A stretch of 50,775 nucleotides of DNA. It comes from Rhizopus sp. PT2906 (lineage: Eukaryota; Mucoromycota; Mucoromycetes; Mucorales; Rhizopodaceae). Below the pieces are notes generated by a model. That model ran no database searches and was not told where the DNA came from. It saw nothing but the letters and a program-made list of their open reading frames with translations. The stretch is taken from contig JAMYHX010000309.1 of NCBI GenBank assembly GCA_025529335.1, positions 1 through 50,775 of the forward strand. The letters run 5' to 3'. A program made the position numbers and the translations under genes. This document shows positions 11,637-21,794 of the stretch, one piece after another (position 1 is the stretch's first letter; the number at the start of each line of letters is the position of its first letter).

Positions 11637-12496
11637 ATGTCTGAAGTAGGCTTGACAAGCACTAATGTCTCGCTTTTATACAGCAAGGAGAGATTAGCAA
11701 AGCTTTATGGTATCGATCTTTTCGCTGCCATAACATCGTCTGCTATGGTAGCTCCTTTTATCGCTATTGTTGATAGGTAAAGTGTATTTTCTTGGATTAA
11801 TGACAAATGTTCACACGTTCAGTAATCAGATCAATCATTGAAAATTTGAATGGAAAGAGGCCACTTAAAGAAGGATTGGTTTATGGATTGAAGACGTTTG
11901 CCTCACAGCCGTTCAAATTTGCTACTTCTGCTCAATTTCGGTTGATCCTTGGTCTTTATTTTTCGACTTATACAACTGCCAATGTGATAGATACCACTTG
12001 TGAACAATACTCTGTTGATCCTTCACAAAAGTCTTTTTATAAATTTTTAAGTACATCTACGGTAAATATGCTACTATGTATATACAAGGACAGAGCATTT
12101 GCAAAAATGTTTGGAATATCCAGCAACAGATCTCTTCCAAAGTTGAGCTACTTTCTGTTTGCAGCCAGAGACGCTTTAACCATCGCAGCTAGTTTCAATG
12201 CACCATCTTATATCGCCGATCAATTACAGCACTACTCAATTATCTCTGATGAAAAAACAGCAAATGTTACCTCACAACTTGTTTGTCCCTCAGCTGCCCA
12301 ATTTATCAGTACGCCTGTTCATCTTTACGCATTAGATATTTACAATAGACCCCAAGCGACGTCAAGCATGAGAGCACAGCTGATAAGAAAAGAGTACTTT
12401 AAGAGTGCTTTGGCTAGAATTGGTAGAATAGGTCCTGCTTTTGGTATTGGAGGCGTGGGAAATTCGTTTATGAGAAGTTTTCGGAATGACATTTAA
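11637..12496 (+). CDS. Small conserved membrane protein, possibly divergent mitochondrial-carrier-like
   Basis: Two exons (11637-11776 and 11830-12496, intron 53 nt) give 268 residues. The acceptor at 11829 keeps the frame; an earlier AG leads to an immediate stop. Several moderately hydrophobic stretches (around DLFAAITSSAMVAPFIAIVD, QFRLILGLYFSTY, LSYFLFAARDALTIA) alternate with basic segments. Glycines and arginines near the C-terminus (ARIGRIGPAFGIGGVGN) resemble the end of a carrier repeat, but the canonical PX[DE]XX[KR] motifs of mitochondrial carriers are not visible. I recognise it only as a likely fungal membrane protein of unknown role. The start MSEVGLTS follows a CT-rich leader typical of this genome. 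Confidence 0.7.
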
Positions 12497-13403
12497 TCAA
12501 TTCACTTGCCTATTTTATAATTAAATCGATATCTAATCTCAGTTTTATTGTTTTCTTACCAACAGTTTCTTTTTGTGGGGATTAATCATGACGTGTGTGT
12601 TATATTCTGTGAGAAAGTTGACCATTGCCTTTTTCCTTGGCTCGGTTTAACATAGAGTTTAAAGAAAAAAAAAAGATATTGTATTTCAAGCACCATTGAA
12701 AAGGCAACATTAGGGCCAAAGCGGCTGTTTATATCATGAAAACATCTTTGAACAGCAAAAGTCTGTCTTTTTCAGTAAATCAATGAATCCGAATCTGTGG
12801 AAAGTAAAAATTCAATCTGCGTAATCCTTCTTGACATCAGATTAAATCAACCAATTCTATATTCCTTTATATAGTTTATAAAATATACCGTTAACAATAG
12901 CTTTGTTTATACTCTACCAATCTTTATGGGTTTTATATCAATAATCATAGTTTATAGTTATGCAAGTAGAGCCTTTGGTTGTATAACATCTATATATAGT
13001 CTCTCTTTTACATGACAACTTTTGGCTATTTTCTACCAAATCAATAGAATCGTACTACTCACTCATAGCATTACGTCTTGTTTCATAAACTAAAGATAGT
13101 GATGCATTATAACTTTGCACTCAATCTATTGACAATAGCTGTCCAGCAATCGAGTGTTTTATTGTGGTGCTTAAATGTTTTTGCACTTATTAAATCCATT
13201 CGCATTAATTTCACTGTTGCTTAGATTCTTGTGAGCTACTCAGCGTTAATTTAATCAACTATGCGTAATAAGGGTGTGACTATATCCATTAGGCATTGAT
13301 ACAGTTCCGATGCTGTGCATATCTTCAATATAGTAACTTAAGTGATTTAGAAAAAGTATTTTCAATATAAATAAAGACAATAGTAAAATTCATCCTTAAA
13401 AAC
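12497..13403. other. Intergenic, no gene seen
   Basis: This AT-rich stretch lies between the membrane-protein gene and repeat copy A. All frames are short and broken. I see no RNA gene, inverted repeat or recognisable relic. Confidence 0.5.
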
Positions 13404-14039
13404 ATATTTATTTATTAAAGATTATTCCCAAAAGCCAATGTCTGCAAAGAAAACCTGAAAGAGAAGAAGAAAGGTCAGCAACTATGCCAAAAGACTTTTA
13501 AAGGTTCTGATTGCTGCTGTGATGACATTCTTCAGATCGGTCATTGACCATCAGAACAAGGGACCAGACACCCATAAAAGCCATCAGGCCATCAAATACC
13601 AGAACAGCCTACAAAGACCCGCAGTAGCAGACGTACAGTTGGGGTATGCATTAGCTGAGCCTTGTCAATTGTTAACTAGCTTATGTATCTCACTGCGTTA
13701 GCCAGACAGCAGAAAGCATCATCAACGATCTACCACAGCTGTGATCTCAGATAACCAGCTCCCTGTAAAGATTCCAGTCGAATGTCCATAACTCTCCTTT
13801 TGGCTGCCTGAAAGCCTCCAGTTGAGTGATGAAACGAACGACCGCTGTCAGTCCAGGGCACGTGTTGAGCATCATAAAAAGAGATTGCATAGAAATCTTT
13901 GAACACACAATCATCGCCTTGCTGAATAAGTTTATAAAAAAACTTACCTTGACCAAAGAGAGCCACCAAAAAAAGTAAAAGGGAAAAGAAAGAGAGAGAA
14001 AAGGGATAAGTGCAAATTTCTCTCTTTTTATACCCTTTT
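13404..14039 (-). repeat. Dispersed repeat copy A (~636 bp)
   Basis: This segment matches 45455-46079 in the same orientation with scattered substitutions and short indels. One difference is a roughly 12-nt stretch near 13532 that is absent from copy B. Read on the minus strand, the element begins in a GA/CT-rich leader, contains an open frame ending GAGYLRSQLW that is nearly identical in both copies (about 62 codons, 13730-13920), and ends at AATAAATAAATAT, a polyadenylation-like signal. That layout looks like a transcribed unit, but the frame is short and I recognise no domain. It may be a non-autonomous transposable element, a solo LTR or a small decayed gene family. I found no clear terminal inverted repeats or target-site duplication by eye. 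Confidence 0.8.
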
Positions 14040-15973
14040 CTTGGTTATGTGAAGTTATTGTTTTCAATAAATAAAGTTTACGCTCACACTTTTGTTTATT
14101 TCTAAAGTGTTTTATGACTCTTTGCCCTATCTTTTTTATACTTTTTATATTCATTCAGATTATCACTTGTACATGTATTTTAATAAAGTTATTCACCTCT
14201 ATTTTTATATAGTAAAAAGACTTAAAGGCAATAAATTTCATGCATCCTTGGGCTTATTTCCTAGACTTGGTCGTACATTATTTGTATTACTCTGCCAAAT
14301 CCTTTGACTTTTTGCTAGTAAAGACTAGATAAATACTATTTTGTAGTAGTTTCTATATGATTTATTTGCTATAAAGTAGCAGTCTTGTATAAAGAAATGA
14401 AGCAAGTTATGCATAATCAAAAGAACATTGCCACCAAAAGTGGTAATAGCAAATGATAGACGCGTTCGGAAGCACGAAAAAAATAATAACTATATTTTGA
14501 ACAAGTATAGACGCAGGTATCAGGGGAAGGTCAAGGTATACACTGTGCTCTCTCAAATCTTCTCGTATGGCAGCTCTGAGTGGTTTCTTAATTAAACCAC
14601 AAACAGCCTTAACAAACTTTTGTTCTGCAGTTTGGGGGAGTTACATTTTTTGCATTTTGCACTGCTCCCTAGTATTACCCTTATTTTTGATCCAAGAATT
14701 ATATGATCATTCACAAGCTGATAATCATCATATCATGATTCAATTTAAGTCAAATAAGGCATATACAATTTATCTATTAAGTACATTCAAAGTCATAGTA
14801 TACTATTTAAAAAATAGAGTAATAATTCGATTAGGGATTTCTTCCTTTTATACAAGAGGTAGTTTTTCAACTTGGTTATTTTAGACGATGAAGTCCATCT
14901 GTAGTTTATGAAAATTTGTTAGTATGAATTGAAAAAAGTGGGCGAGTCTATCATTCCAAGAAGACAGCAAGAATATTTTGGCAATAGGTAATCTTGTTTG
15001 GCGGTTAAAGGTAAGAGAACAAAAGTGTAAACAGAGAGATTGATGAAAAGTCAACTAGAACTTGCAGGCTACACTTGCTGTCATAAAACAAGTGAAGCAA
15101 GAGTATGATGACTACGAGACGTAGCAGATAGTAAGTGGTAAAATGGATAGGATATCCTTACAACCGCTGGTAAACTTGAATATCAAGAGGCCAGTGAAAT
15201 GTGCTCAATATGGCATTCTTTTGTCAATTGAAAAAGATGGGGGAGGAGAATGTTTGCTTCGTTAAGCAGTTTGTATAAAGTGTTGTTTGTATTTGTTCTT
15301 CTTTTGTAATTAGTAGATTATGACACAGCGATAAAGAGGGACTAAGTGTTGAACTTCAAAAATATGCAGCATGAGTCTTTCGGCAGCTGATCAGCTCTGC
15401 ACTTGACTCTGTGATAGACATCCTTGTTGGCCGTGATTTTTTAAGGATTTTGTATACAAGTCTAAGGTTTCATGAAGATTGAGGTTTTGTTTTGCAAAAT
15501 AGAGTATATTGCCACAAAGAAAGTCAGGGGCAAAAGTGTCTAGTTCTTGTCATTCAACTTTTACTTTTATAAAAGTTTGATACGTCGACAACAAGGAAAG
15601 TAGAAAGAAAAGATCTGTATGTTAAAACAAGATTTTTAAGGGAAACTATGACTACCTTTCGTAATTTTCAATCAGATCTATTAAATAATTATATAAAAAT
15701 AGCAGACAAGCCAATTCTCCCGACCACTGATTAACAAAGTTAAAGGGTTATTGTCACGCCTGATGGAGAATTGTTTCGCAAAAGGGAGTATTTTTTTTTT
15801 GCAGCCGTTGCCAAACAAAAGAAAAAAATATGAAAGCTAATGTCATCAAAATTTCTACGTGAACGTCACAATGTGAAGAATTAAACGTGACAAAGTAAAA
15901 ATATAATATGTACATAGACATCTGTTTTTTTGAATACCATTTCTACATCCCATAACAAAACTTCATTTATAAT
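14040..15973. other. Intergenic, no gene seen
   Basis: About 1.9 kb of AT-rich sequence. An open frame at 14567-14884 is hydrophobic and of biased composition, consistent with chance. No domain, RNA gene or structured repeat was seen. Confidence 0.45.
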
Positions 15974-17350
15974 ATGGAAAACAAAGTACCTACTCCCAAC
16001 TTCTCATCAGAAAACTCAGAAGTTCAATACTTTAAATACGCTCCAGTTTCTAAGTGGGATTTTGAATCCTTTGAAAAACTTATGATAGAGAAGAGGTTGA
16101 AACCTAACCTAGCCGTTATCTATACCAAATACAAACATTGATTACGTATGTTAACGCGTTTCAGCGATCTGTCAAAAGACAAAATACAAATTGTAAATGG
16201 TTTAATTGAAAACTGTGTAAGTTGTATCTCTTTTTTAAAAGCAAATTCTAGCTTAATTTTGTGATAACTTGAACAGGAAACATTGTTGCGACAGGAGCAG
16301 CCACAACAATAACGATCACCAGAAACAAACTACTACAACTATGGAACAGTTAGTTTTCAAGGCGAAATGAATGATGGTACTGTTTCTGTTATCCCTAATA
16401 AAAGAGTGTTGGAAGAAACAGAAGAAGGCCATGTTGAAATACCAAAACCAAATCAAAGTTGTCACCTTAGTAAGTGACCAATGTTACACAGCCAAAATAG
16501 AGGAACAATAAAGAATCCTAGACACTGGCTCCGCCGTGACATTCAACCCTAAATTCTGTTCACCGTCAAGACTCGCCCAATGCACCCCAAGTGCCATGTC
16601 TAGAATCTCTTTACTTTTGTTTGTCATTTCCACCCATATGCCAGATGAGCCCCATCTAGAAATTCTACAACTACTTCCAAAATCACCGGAGCTTCACCTG
16701 CACAACATGAGCAACCACAACCAATAAGTATATCATTTCAACTAAAGGAAGGAGAAGGTTATAGCTTAAATTATTCTGCCGCGAACATCGAGTTTACGAT
16801 CAAAAGAATTCTCAGTCGTGTCAGAACAAATCAAGACACAAGCGGAAAGACAGCAACCCATGACTTTTTAATATATAGTAACCATCAAGAACTAGGCTAT
16901 GGGGAAATTAAAGTTAATGGTGTTGGTGAAAGGTTACAAGAAGAAGATAGAGCGCGTTTGGGAGAGCGATTGAAAAAACAACTTCATCATCGGATTAAGG
17001 AAGCGAAGTCAAGTAGAGAATTCTACGTTTTTGGCGTATTTATTACTGACAATATTATGGAGTTATACCGTAGTTCTTTTTCGAAAGAAAATGGATATAA
17101 CCTTGTATTATTGAGTAAAATAATGCTTCCCACTTTAGGATCAACATATACTTCAATTGAAGAGTCGCTGGAGATTTTATTCAGTTTTAAGGTAAAGTCA
17201 TTATTATTATAGACACTAAACGGTCATTTAATTCGAACATATAACAGGAATCAATTATCAACACAATGCAAGATCCTTCCGAATGTGAGCGGCCCTATAT
17301 TTACCGTGAATACTATAATTATCTCAAACCGACAGTCTCTTTTATTTAAT
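15974..17350 (+). pseudogene. Decayed gene with a PD-(D/E)XK-like core (probable Mucorales multigene family)
   Basis: A good ATG at 15974 opens a frame that is broken by a TGA near 16139, a TAA after an intron-like segment near 16307, and frame changes near 16540. Coding-like sequence then resumes at about 16730 and runs to 17213. A GTAAAG donor and an AACAG acceptor allow continuation to a TAA at 17348-17350, after RPYIYREYYNYLKPTVSFI. The conserved block (16840-17210) contains a D about 12 residues ahead of GYGEIK, the D...ExK spacing of PD-(D/E)XK nucleases, followed by an arginine/lysine-rich helix and a hydrophobic strand. I recall similar proteins as an expanded family in Mucorales genomes. 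The nuclease fold is inference from the motif only. With several stops the gene is not functional. Confidence 0.6.
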
Positions 17351-17676
17351 TCCTCCAATTAGTATATATTCACTTCATTTATTATTTGATGAAAATTACA
17401 CAGCAATTATCCAAAAAGTAATCGATGGTTTAACTGCGATGTTCGCCCGAATTGAAAAAAAAAAAGATGACAAAGAGATTTTACTAATCATCTATAAATC
17501 TTACTATTCAACAATAAATTATGCTATTCAACTAAAGACTTTACTGACCAAAAAAAATTGTTTTGAGTGCTTCTGAAGTTAATCTGTTTTCGCTACCTAT
17601 GATGTAAGTTTGCCCCTTCTTTCTTCTTTACAAAAAAAATGCTTCCATCACTATATCACTATAATAATCAAAGAAC

Positions 17677-18918
17677 ATGAGTCAAAATACTTTTTATTAT
17701 GAAGACGGATAAGAAAATATCTATAGTGAGAATAGAGAGAAAGTTGTAGACACAATGGAAGGTGTATTAACAGAAATCATCGATCCGAATATAGTTCTCA
17801 TTACTATAACGAGTCAAGCTGCCTACTTGACTGCCAAACCTGAATATAAAGAAGATACTGAAATGCAAGATATACCTGTTAATGAGATCAAATTGGCTAA
17901 GCCTACAGTTAATAGTACTTATAGATCTTATGATCACCACACGAGAGAGAAGTTTATCAATCGAATGATTGAAGTATCTGTCAAAAGAGGAAGAGTAGCG
18001 GCGATTGCTAGAAATTTAGGAGTAAAGCCTAGTACTGCTGCTCGTTGATGGAAATAATATCAGGAAACGGAGGAGGAGCCCTATAAGAAGTCTGAAAAGA
18101 ATATAGATGGACCTAGCAATTTTACTGGTGAACACGTGCAAAATATCCAAGAGATAGTCGAAAAAGATTCACAACTCTGTGCTGTTGGCATTATTGATTC
18201 GTTGACATCTAAGTTTGAAGGCTTTTCGATTTCTAAATCTCAAATGAATCATCATTTGAAAAATAACGTGTTTATTTCCTTGAAGAAGCCAACCTTTGAA
18301 CCCAAGATAAAAAATTCAGGCAAAAACCTACAAAATAGATATGAATGGTTCATGGAGTAGAAGGATTCTGACCTAGACTATGATATAAACTGTGTGTTTA
18401 TTGATGAGGCTAGATTCAGTATTAATATGAAGAACAATTGGGCAAGATCAACTATAGGAACATCTGCCATTGTAGAAGTTGAAAAAACTCATTCTCCATC
18501 TCATACCATCTTTGGAGCTATTCACCCTTCCAGTATCATCCATTTCGCAATGAAGAAACCCCTACCAACAAGGGAAAAGTACAAAAGGCTCAGACAAATA
18601 AGAGTGAAAAATCGAAGAAGAGAAAGCCTGCAGGAGACAAAGATCAAAGGGTAAGCAAAACCATTATTGGAAAACCTGTCATAGAGTATGTCGAGGTTGA
18701 GAGCAGTGATGGCAGGGAATCCAACAAGCCTCCTTCTAAAGGTACTACTGCGGCTCATTTCATAAAGTTCATGAACAAGATGCTTGATATCATGGATATG
18801 GATGATTTATCCCAGAGAATTGCTGATGCTTGCAACAATGTACGTTTTAGTAATTTTCGTGGATTTTGTAGTCAATCTAAGCGTCATATCAGTTATTGTC
18901 GAGATAAAGTAGAATTTT
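17677..18918 (+). pseudogene. Broken Tc1/IS630-like (DDE_3) transposase
   Basis: From ATG 17677 one frame runs through an early TAA (17710), a helix-turn-helix-like region (about 17940-18050), a TGA and TAA at 18046 and 18055, and a TAG at 18358. The first catalytic block (VFIDEARF, near 18400) follows, then GAIHPSSIIHFAMKKP. A one-base frameshift lies near 18560-18575. In the new frame a basic linker leads to KGTTAAHFIKFMNKML...DIMD (around 18740-18800), typical of Mucorales Tc1-like transposases. The next motif, which should carry the second catalytic Asp, is degraded near 18860, and the final Asp/Glu region is missing. The copy is inactive and 3'-truncated. I did not find its terminal inverted repeats. 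Confidence 0.85.
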
Positions 18919-20120
18919 AATGAATTACTTCAATTTCAGAAGTGCTCAAAACAATTTTTCAATCAATTAACCAATATTTCCCAGCTTCACTGTACACAAT
19001 ACTGTTATCATCACAGGTGTACGATAAACAAATAAAAGGAAGGTCATACACTCTTTTGTAAGGTTATCATTGCGTCAGAATTGAAATTACAATCAGTTAT
19101 TGTGGGATATAGAGAGAATAGAAAAGAATCAAGATAAATAAATCAGTCTTAGGTAGCAATGATAAAAAGAAAAATGAAGCTAACGTAAAACATATAATAC
19201 AGTGTTTTTAGAAATTAATGTCGCGCCAAGATGCCGCATTTCTGTATAGTTTGTATTGTAAAAATTCAATTTTTGCGACATTACTTTCTGCAAATACTGT
19301 AGCTGGCACTATATTAGGCAATACAGAGATTCTCCATTTGATATTGTGATTGGCCAACTGAGATTTTTCATTATGCCATTTTAAACAAATAAGTTCGTCC
19401 TACCAGATAACAAATTGTTACACTAAACTATCTCTGCGCGTGGACACTGATATCGATGCTGAAGCGTGAAAGATTATCCATATATAAACCTGTATATTGT
19501 GTACCAAAGCAATTTCAGTGGTCATCTTCTTAGATAGATCCAGGCAATAGTAATCAGTTCAATTTGGAAGCAGAGGGGAAAAGATAATCTTGTTTCAAAT
19601 AAGCTATTGTTGATAGAATGTTCCGGAATTTGTATTAAAATGCGTCAGAGACAATCAAGCATCCCCTGACTACGACATGAGCTGAACCTTTGATACCTGA
19701 TGAATGTTATCAAAAGTAAAAATCGATTAAAAAATACAAGAGCAAGTCTTTAGCTTTAAATATATTCCCTATGCTTTAATAACAATTGTGCTGATAAACC
19801 TCTTTTATATGCTTTGAATTCGGTTAAACGTGATGTTTAATTGACGTAAGCAGTTTTCATTTATGGTATAATTCAGCTCGAAGCTAATTCTGGTTCCGAT
19901 TATTACTTTATATTAGAGACTACGCGCATTCAAGCGAACAGCATAGATAAAAGGGTTACCATGGGTCATTTTGTTACTAGACTAGTCTCCATAGTAAAGA
20001 ATAAAAGGGGAGTGGTTGAAGCATAATTTAGACGATTTACCTGGGGTTTGGTTTCACTATCGAAAATGACATCTGCCTGAGTTTCAAGCTTGATTTCTAA
20101 TCAATGAGAATCCTATTGCT
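18919..20120. other. Intergenic, no gene seen
   Basis: About 1.2 kb between the transposase relic and the alcohol dehydrogenase promoter. Only short broken frames are present. An AGGGG element at about 20006-20010 resembles a fungal stress response element, but a single five-base match has little weight. Confidence 0.45.
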
Positions 20121-20129
20121 TATATAAAT
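20121..20129 (+). promoter_or_regulatory. Likely TATA box of the alcohol dehydrogenase gene
   Basis: TATATAAAT begins 44 bp before the ATG at 20165 and is followed by a T/C-rich leader. This spacing suits a strongly expressed or inducible metabolic gene with a short 5' UTR. Confidence 0.5.
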
Positions 20130-20164
20130 CGTTTTATTCTTGTTGTTTCTATCACAACATACAA

Positions 20165-21363
20165 ATGAGTTCTGATACTTTTCACGGTTGGGCCGCTGTT
20201 TCCAAAGGTATAACCGCCTTAATATTTCTCTATAGCAGTGACATAACTTAATAATAGACAAACCTTTGGAATGGATGGAGTTGCCTCTAAGAGCTCCTGA
20301 CGATGATACTGTCGACATGAAGATTACTCACTGTGGTATCTGTGGTAGTGATATTCACACTCAAGATAGTGGTTGGGGTGAAACCGACTATCCTTGCGTT
20401 ACTGGACACGAAATTACTGGTATATGTACTGCTGTCGGTAAGAATGTAAAGCATATCAAGGTTGGTGACCGTATCGGTGTTGGTGCTCAATCTGGCTCCT
20501 GTCTCGAATGTAAGGAGTGCTTGAATGGCGAAGAAAATCTTTGTCAAGGCCACAAGACTTTTACCTACAACAGCCGCTGGCCAAACGGTGACAAGGCCTT
20601 TGGTGGTTATGCTGACAAATGGAGAGGTCACCAACGTTTTGTTTTCAAAATTCCAGACAACATGACAAACGAAGTTGCTGCCACCTTTTTCTGTGCTGGT
20701 GTTACTACCTATTCTCCTTTGAAGAGATATGGTGTCACTAAGGGAAGCAAGGTCGGTGTCATCGGTCTTGGTGGCTTAGGCCATTACGCTATTCAATGGT
20801 AAGTTTATAGTGTATTCTGTTCAGATGGGGTGTCTAATAGACATTTAGGGCCAAAGCAATGGGTGCTCATGTAGTCACTATTTCCAGATCTGACAAGAAG
20901 CTCGAAGATGCTACAGCTCTTGGTTCCCATGAATATATTAATGCAAGCAACCCCGATGAGTTAAAGGCTCATGCGGGTTCTTTTACACACATCATTTGTA
21001 CCGCTTACAGCAAGGTGTTTGATTGTAAGTAAATATTCGTCTAAAAGATAAAAGTCATTGACAGCTATTTTTCTAGGGCCAACTTATTTCAACCTAATGG
21101 ACACCAACAGTTACTTCATTATGGTTGCTCTTCCTGAAGCACCTCTTAACGGCATTCCTGCTATGCTCTTGGCAGCTAGACAGATCAGTCTTGTTGGTTC
21201 CATGATTGGTTCTCCTTCCATGATTGAAGAAATGCTTCAGTTTGCTGCTGAGCACAATGTGAAGCCCTGGATCACCAAGTATCCCATGAAACAGTGTAAT
21301 GAAGCCGTCCAAGCATTCAGAGATGGCAAACCAAGATATAGAATTGTTTTGGAAAATGAATAA
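20165..21363 (+). CDS. NADP(H)-dependent zinc alcohol dehydrogenase (cinnamyl-ADH/Adh6 type)
   Basis: This is a medium-chain dehydrogenase/reductase that interconverts alcohols and aldehydes, probably with NADP(H). Four exons (20165-20207, 20258-20798, 20849-21024, 21077-21363) give 348 residues, normal for the family. Visible motifs are the catalytic-zinc cysteine block HCGICGSDIH (about residue 40), GHE (about 62), the structural-zinc lobe CLECKECLNGEENLC (about 93-107) and the Rossmann motif GLGGLGHYAIQWAK (about 182). SRSDKK after the second Rossmann strand fits a phosphate-binding NADP pocket as in yeast Adh6/Adh7. The substrate cannot be read from sequence; reduction of aromatic or branched aldehydes is the family's usual role. 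Introns are 50-52 nt. A TATA-like box precedes the start. Confidence 0.93.
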
Positions 21364-21794
21364 AGCTTTCTTGTAATTGTACCATATTTCGTGTTTGCGT
21401 TAAATCGTTTATTCAAATAAAAATAAGAGTAACTAGTAGAACAAGTAAATATATTCTTATCGGGATATAACAGCGATAGCAAGTGATAGAGAAGCTATCA
21501 AGTAGTAATTGAAGATGAGGCTATAGTAGCAGCAGTAGTGCCTTTTTCTAAATCAGATATTATCATGTTTACAAGAAGCTGCTATTGTATCTACCAAAAT
21601 TAACAAGACGCTTTGCTTGCAAGAGTCCTCTTTTGCCATAGAAAGCATGTATTTGAAGAAGTATAATAAAAGAGAGCTTACGTGCTCTTTTAAAAACAAT
21701 AAATGCTGCTACATCAGTATTAGCCTCAGAAATTTCTCCTCTCTCTCTCTCTCTCTCTCTCTTTTCCTTGTTCTTTGTGTGTCTTTTCGATAAA

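Noticed and set aside
14567..14884. 105-codon hydrophobic frame in the relic zone
   Set aside because: AT-rich composition, no homology signature and no neighbouring exon; consistent with chance.
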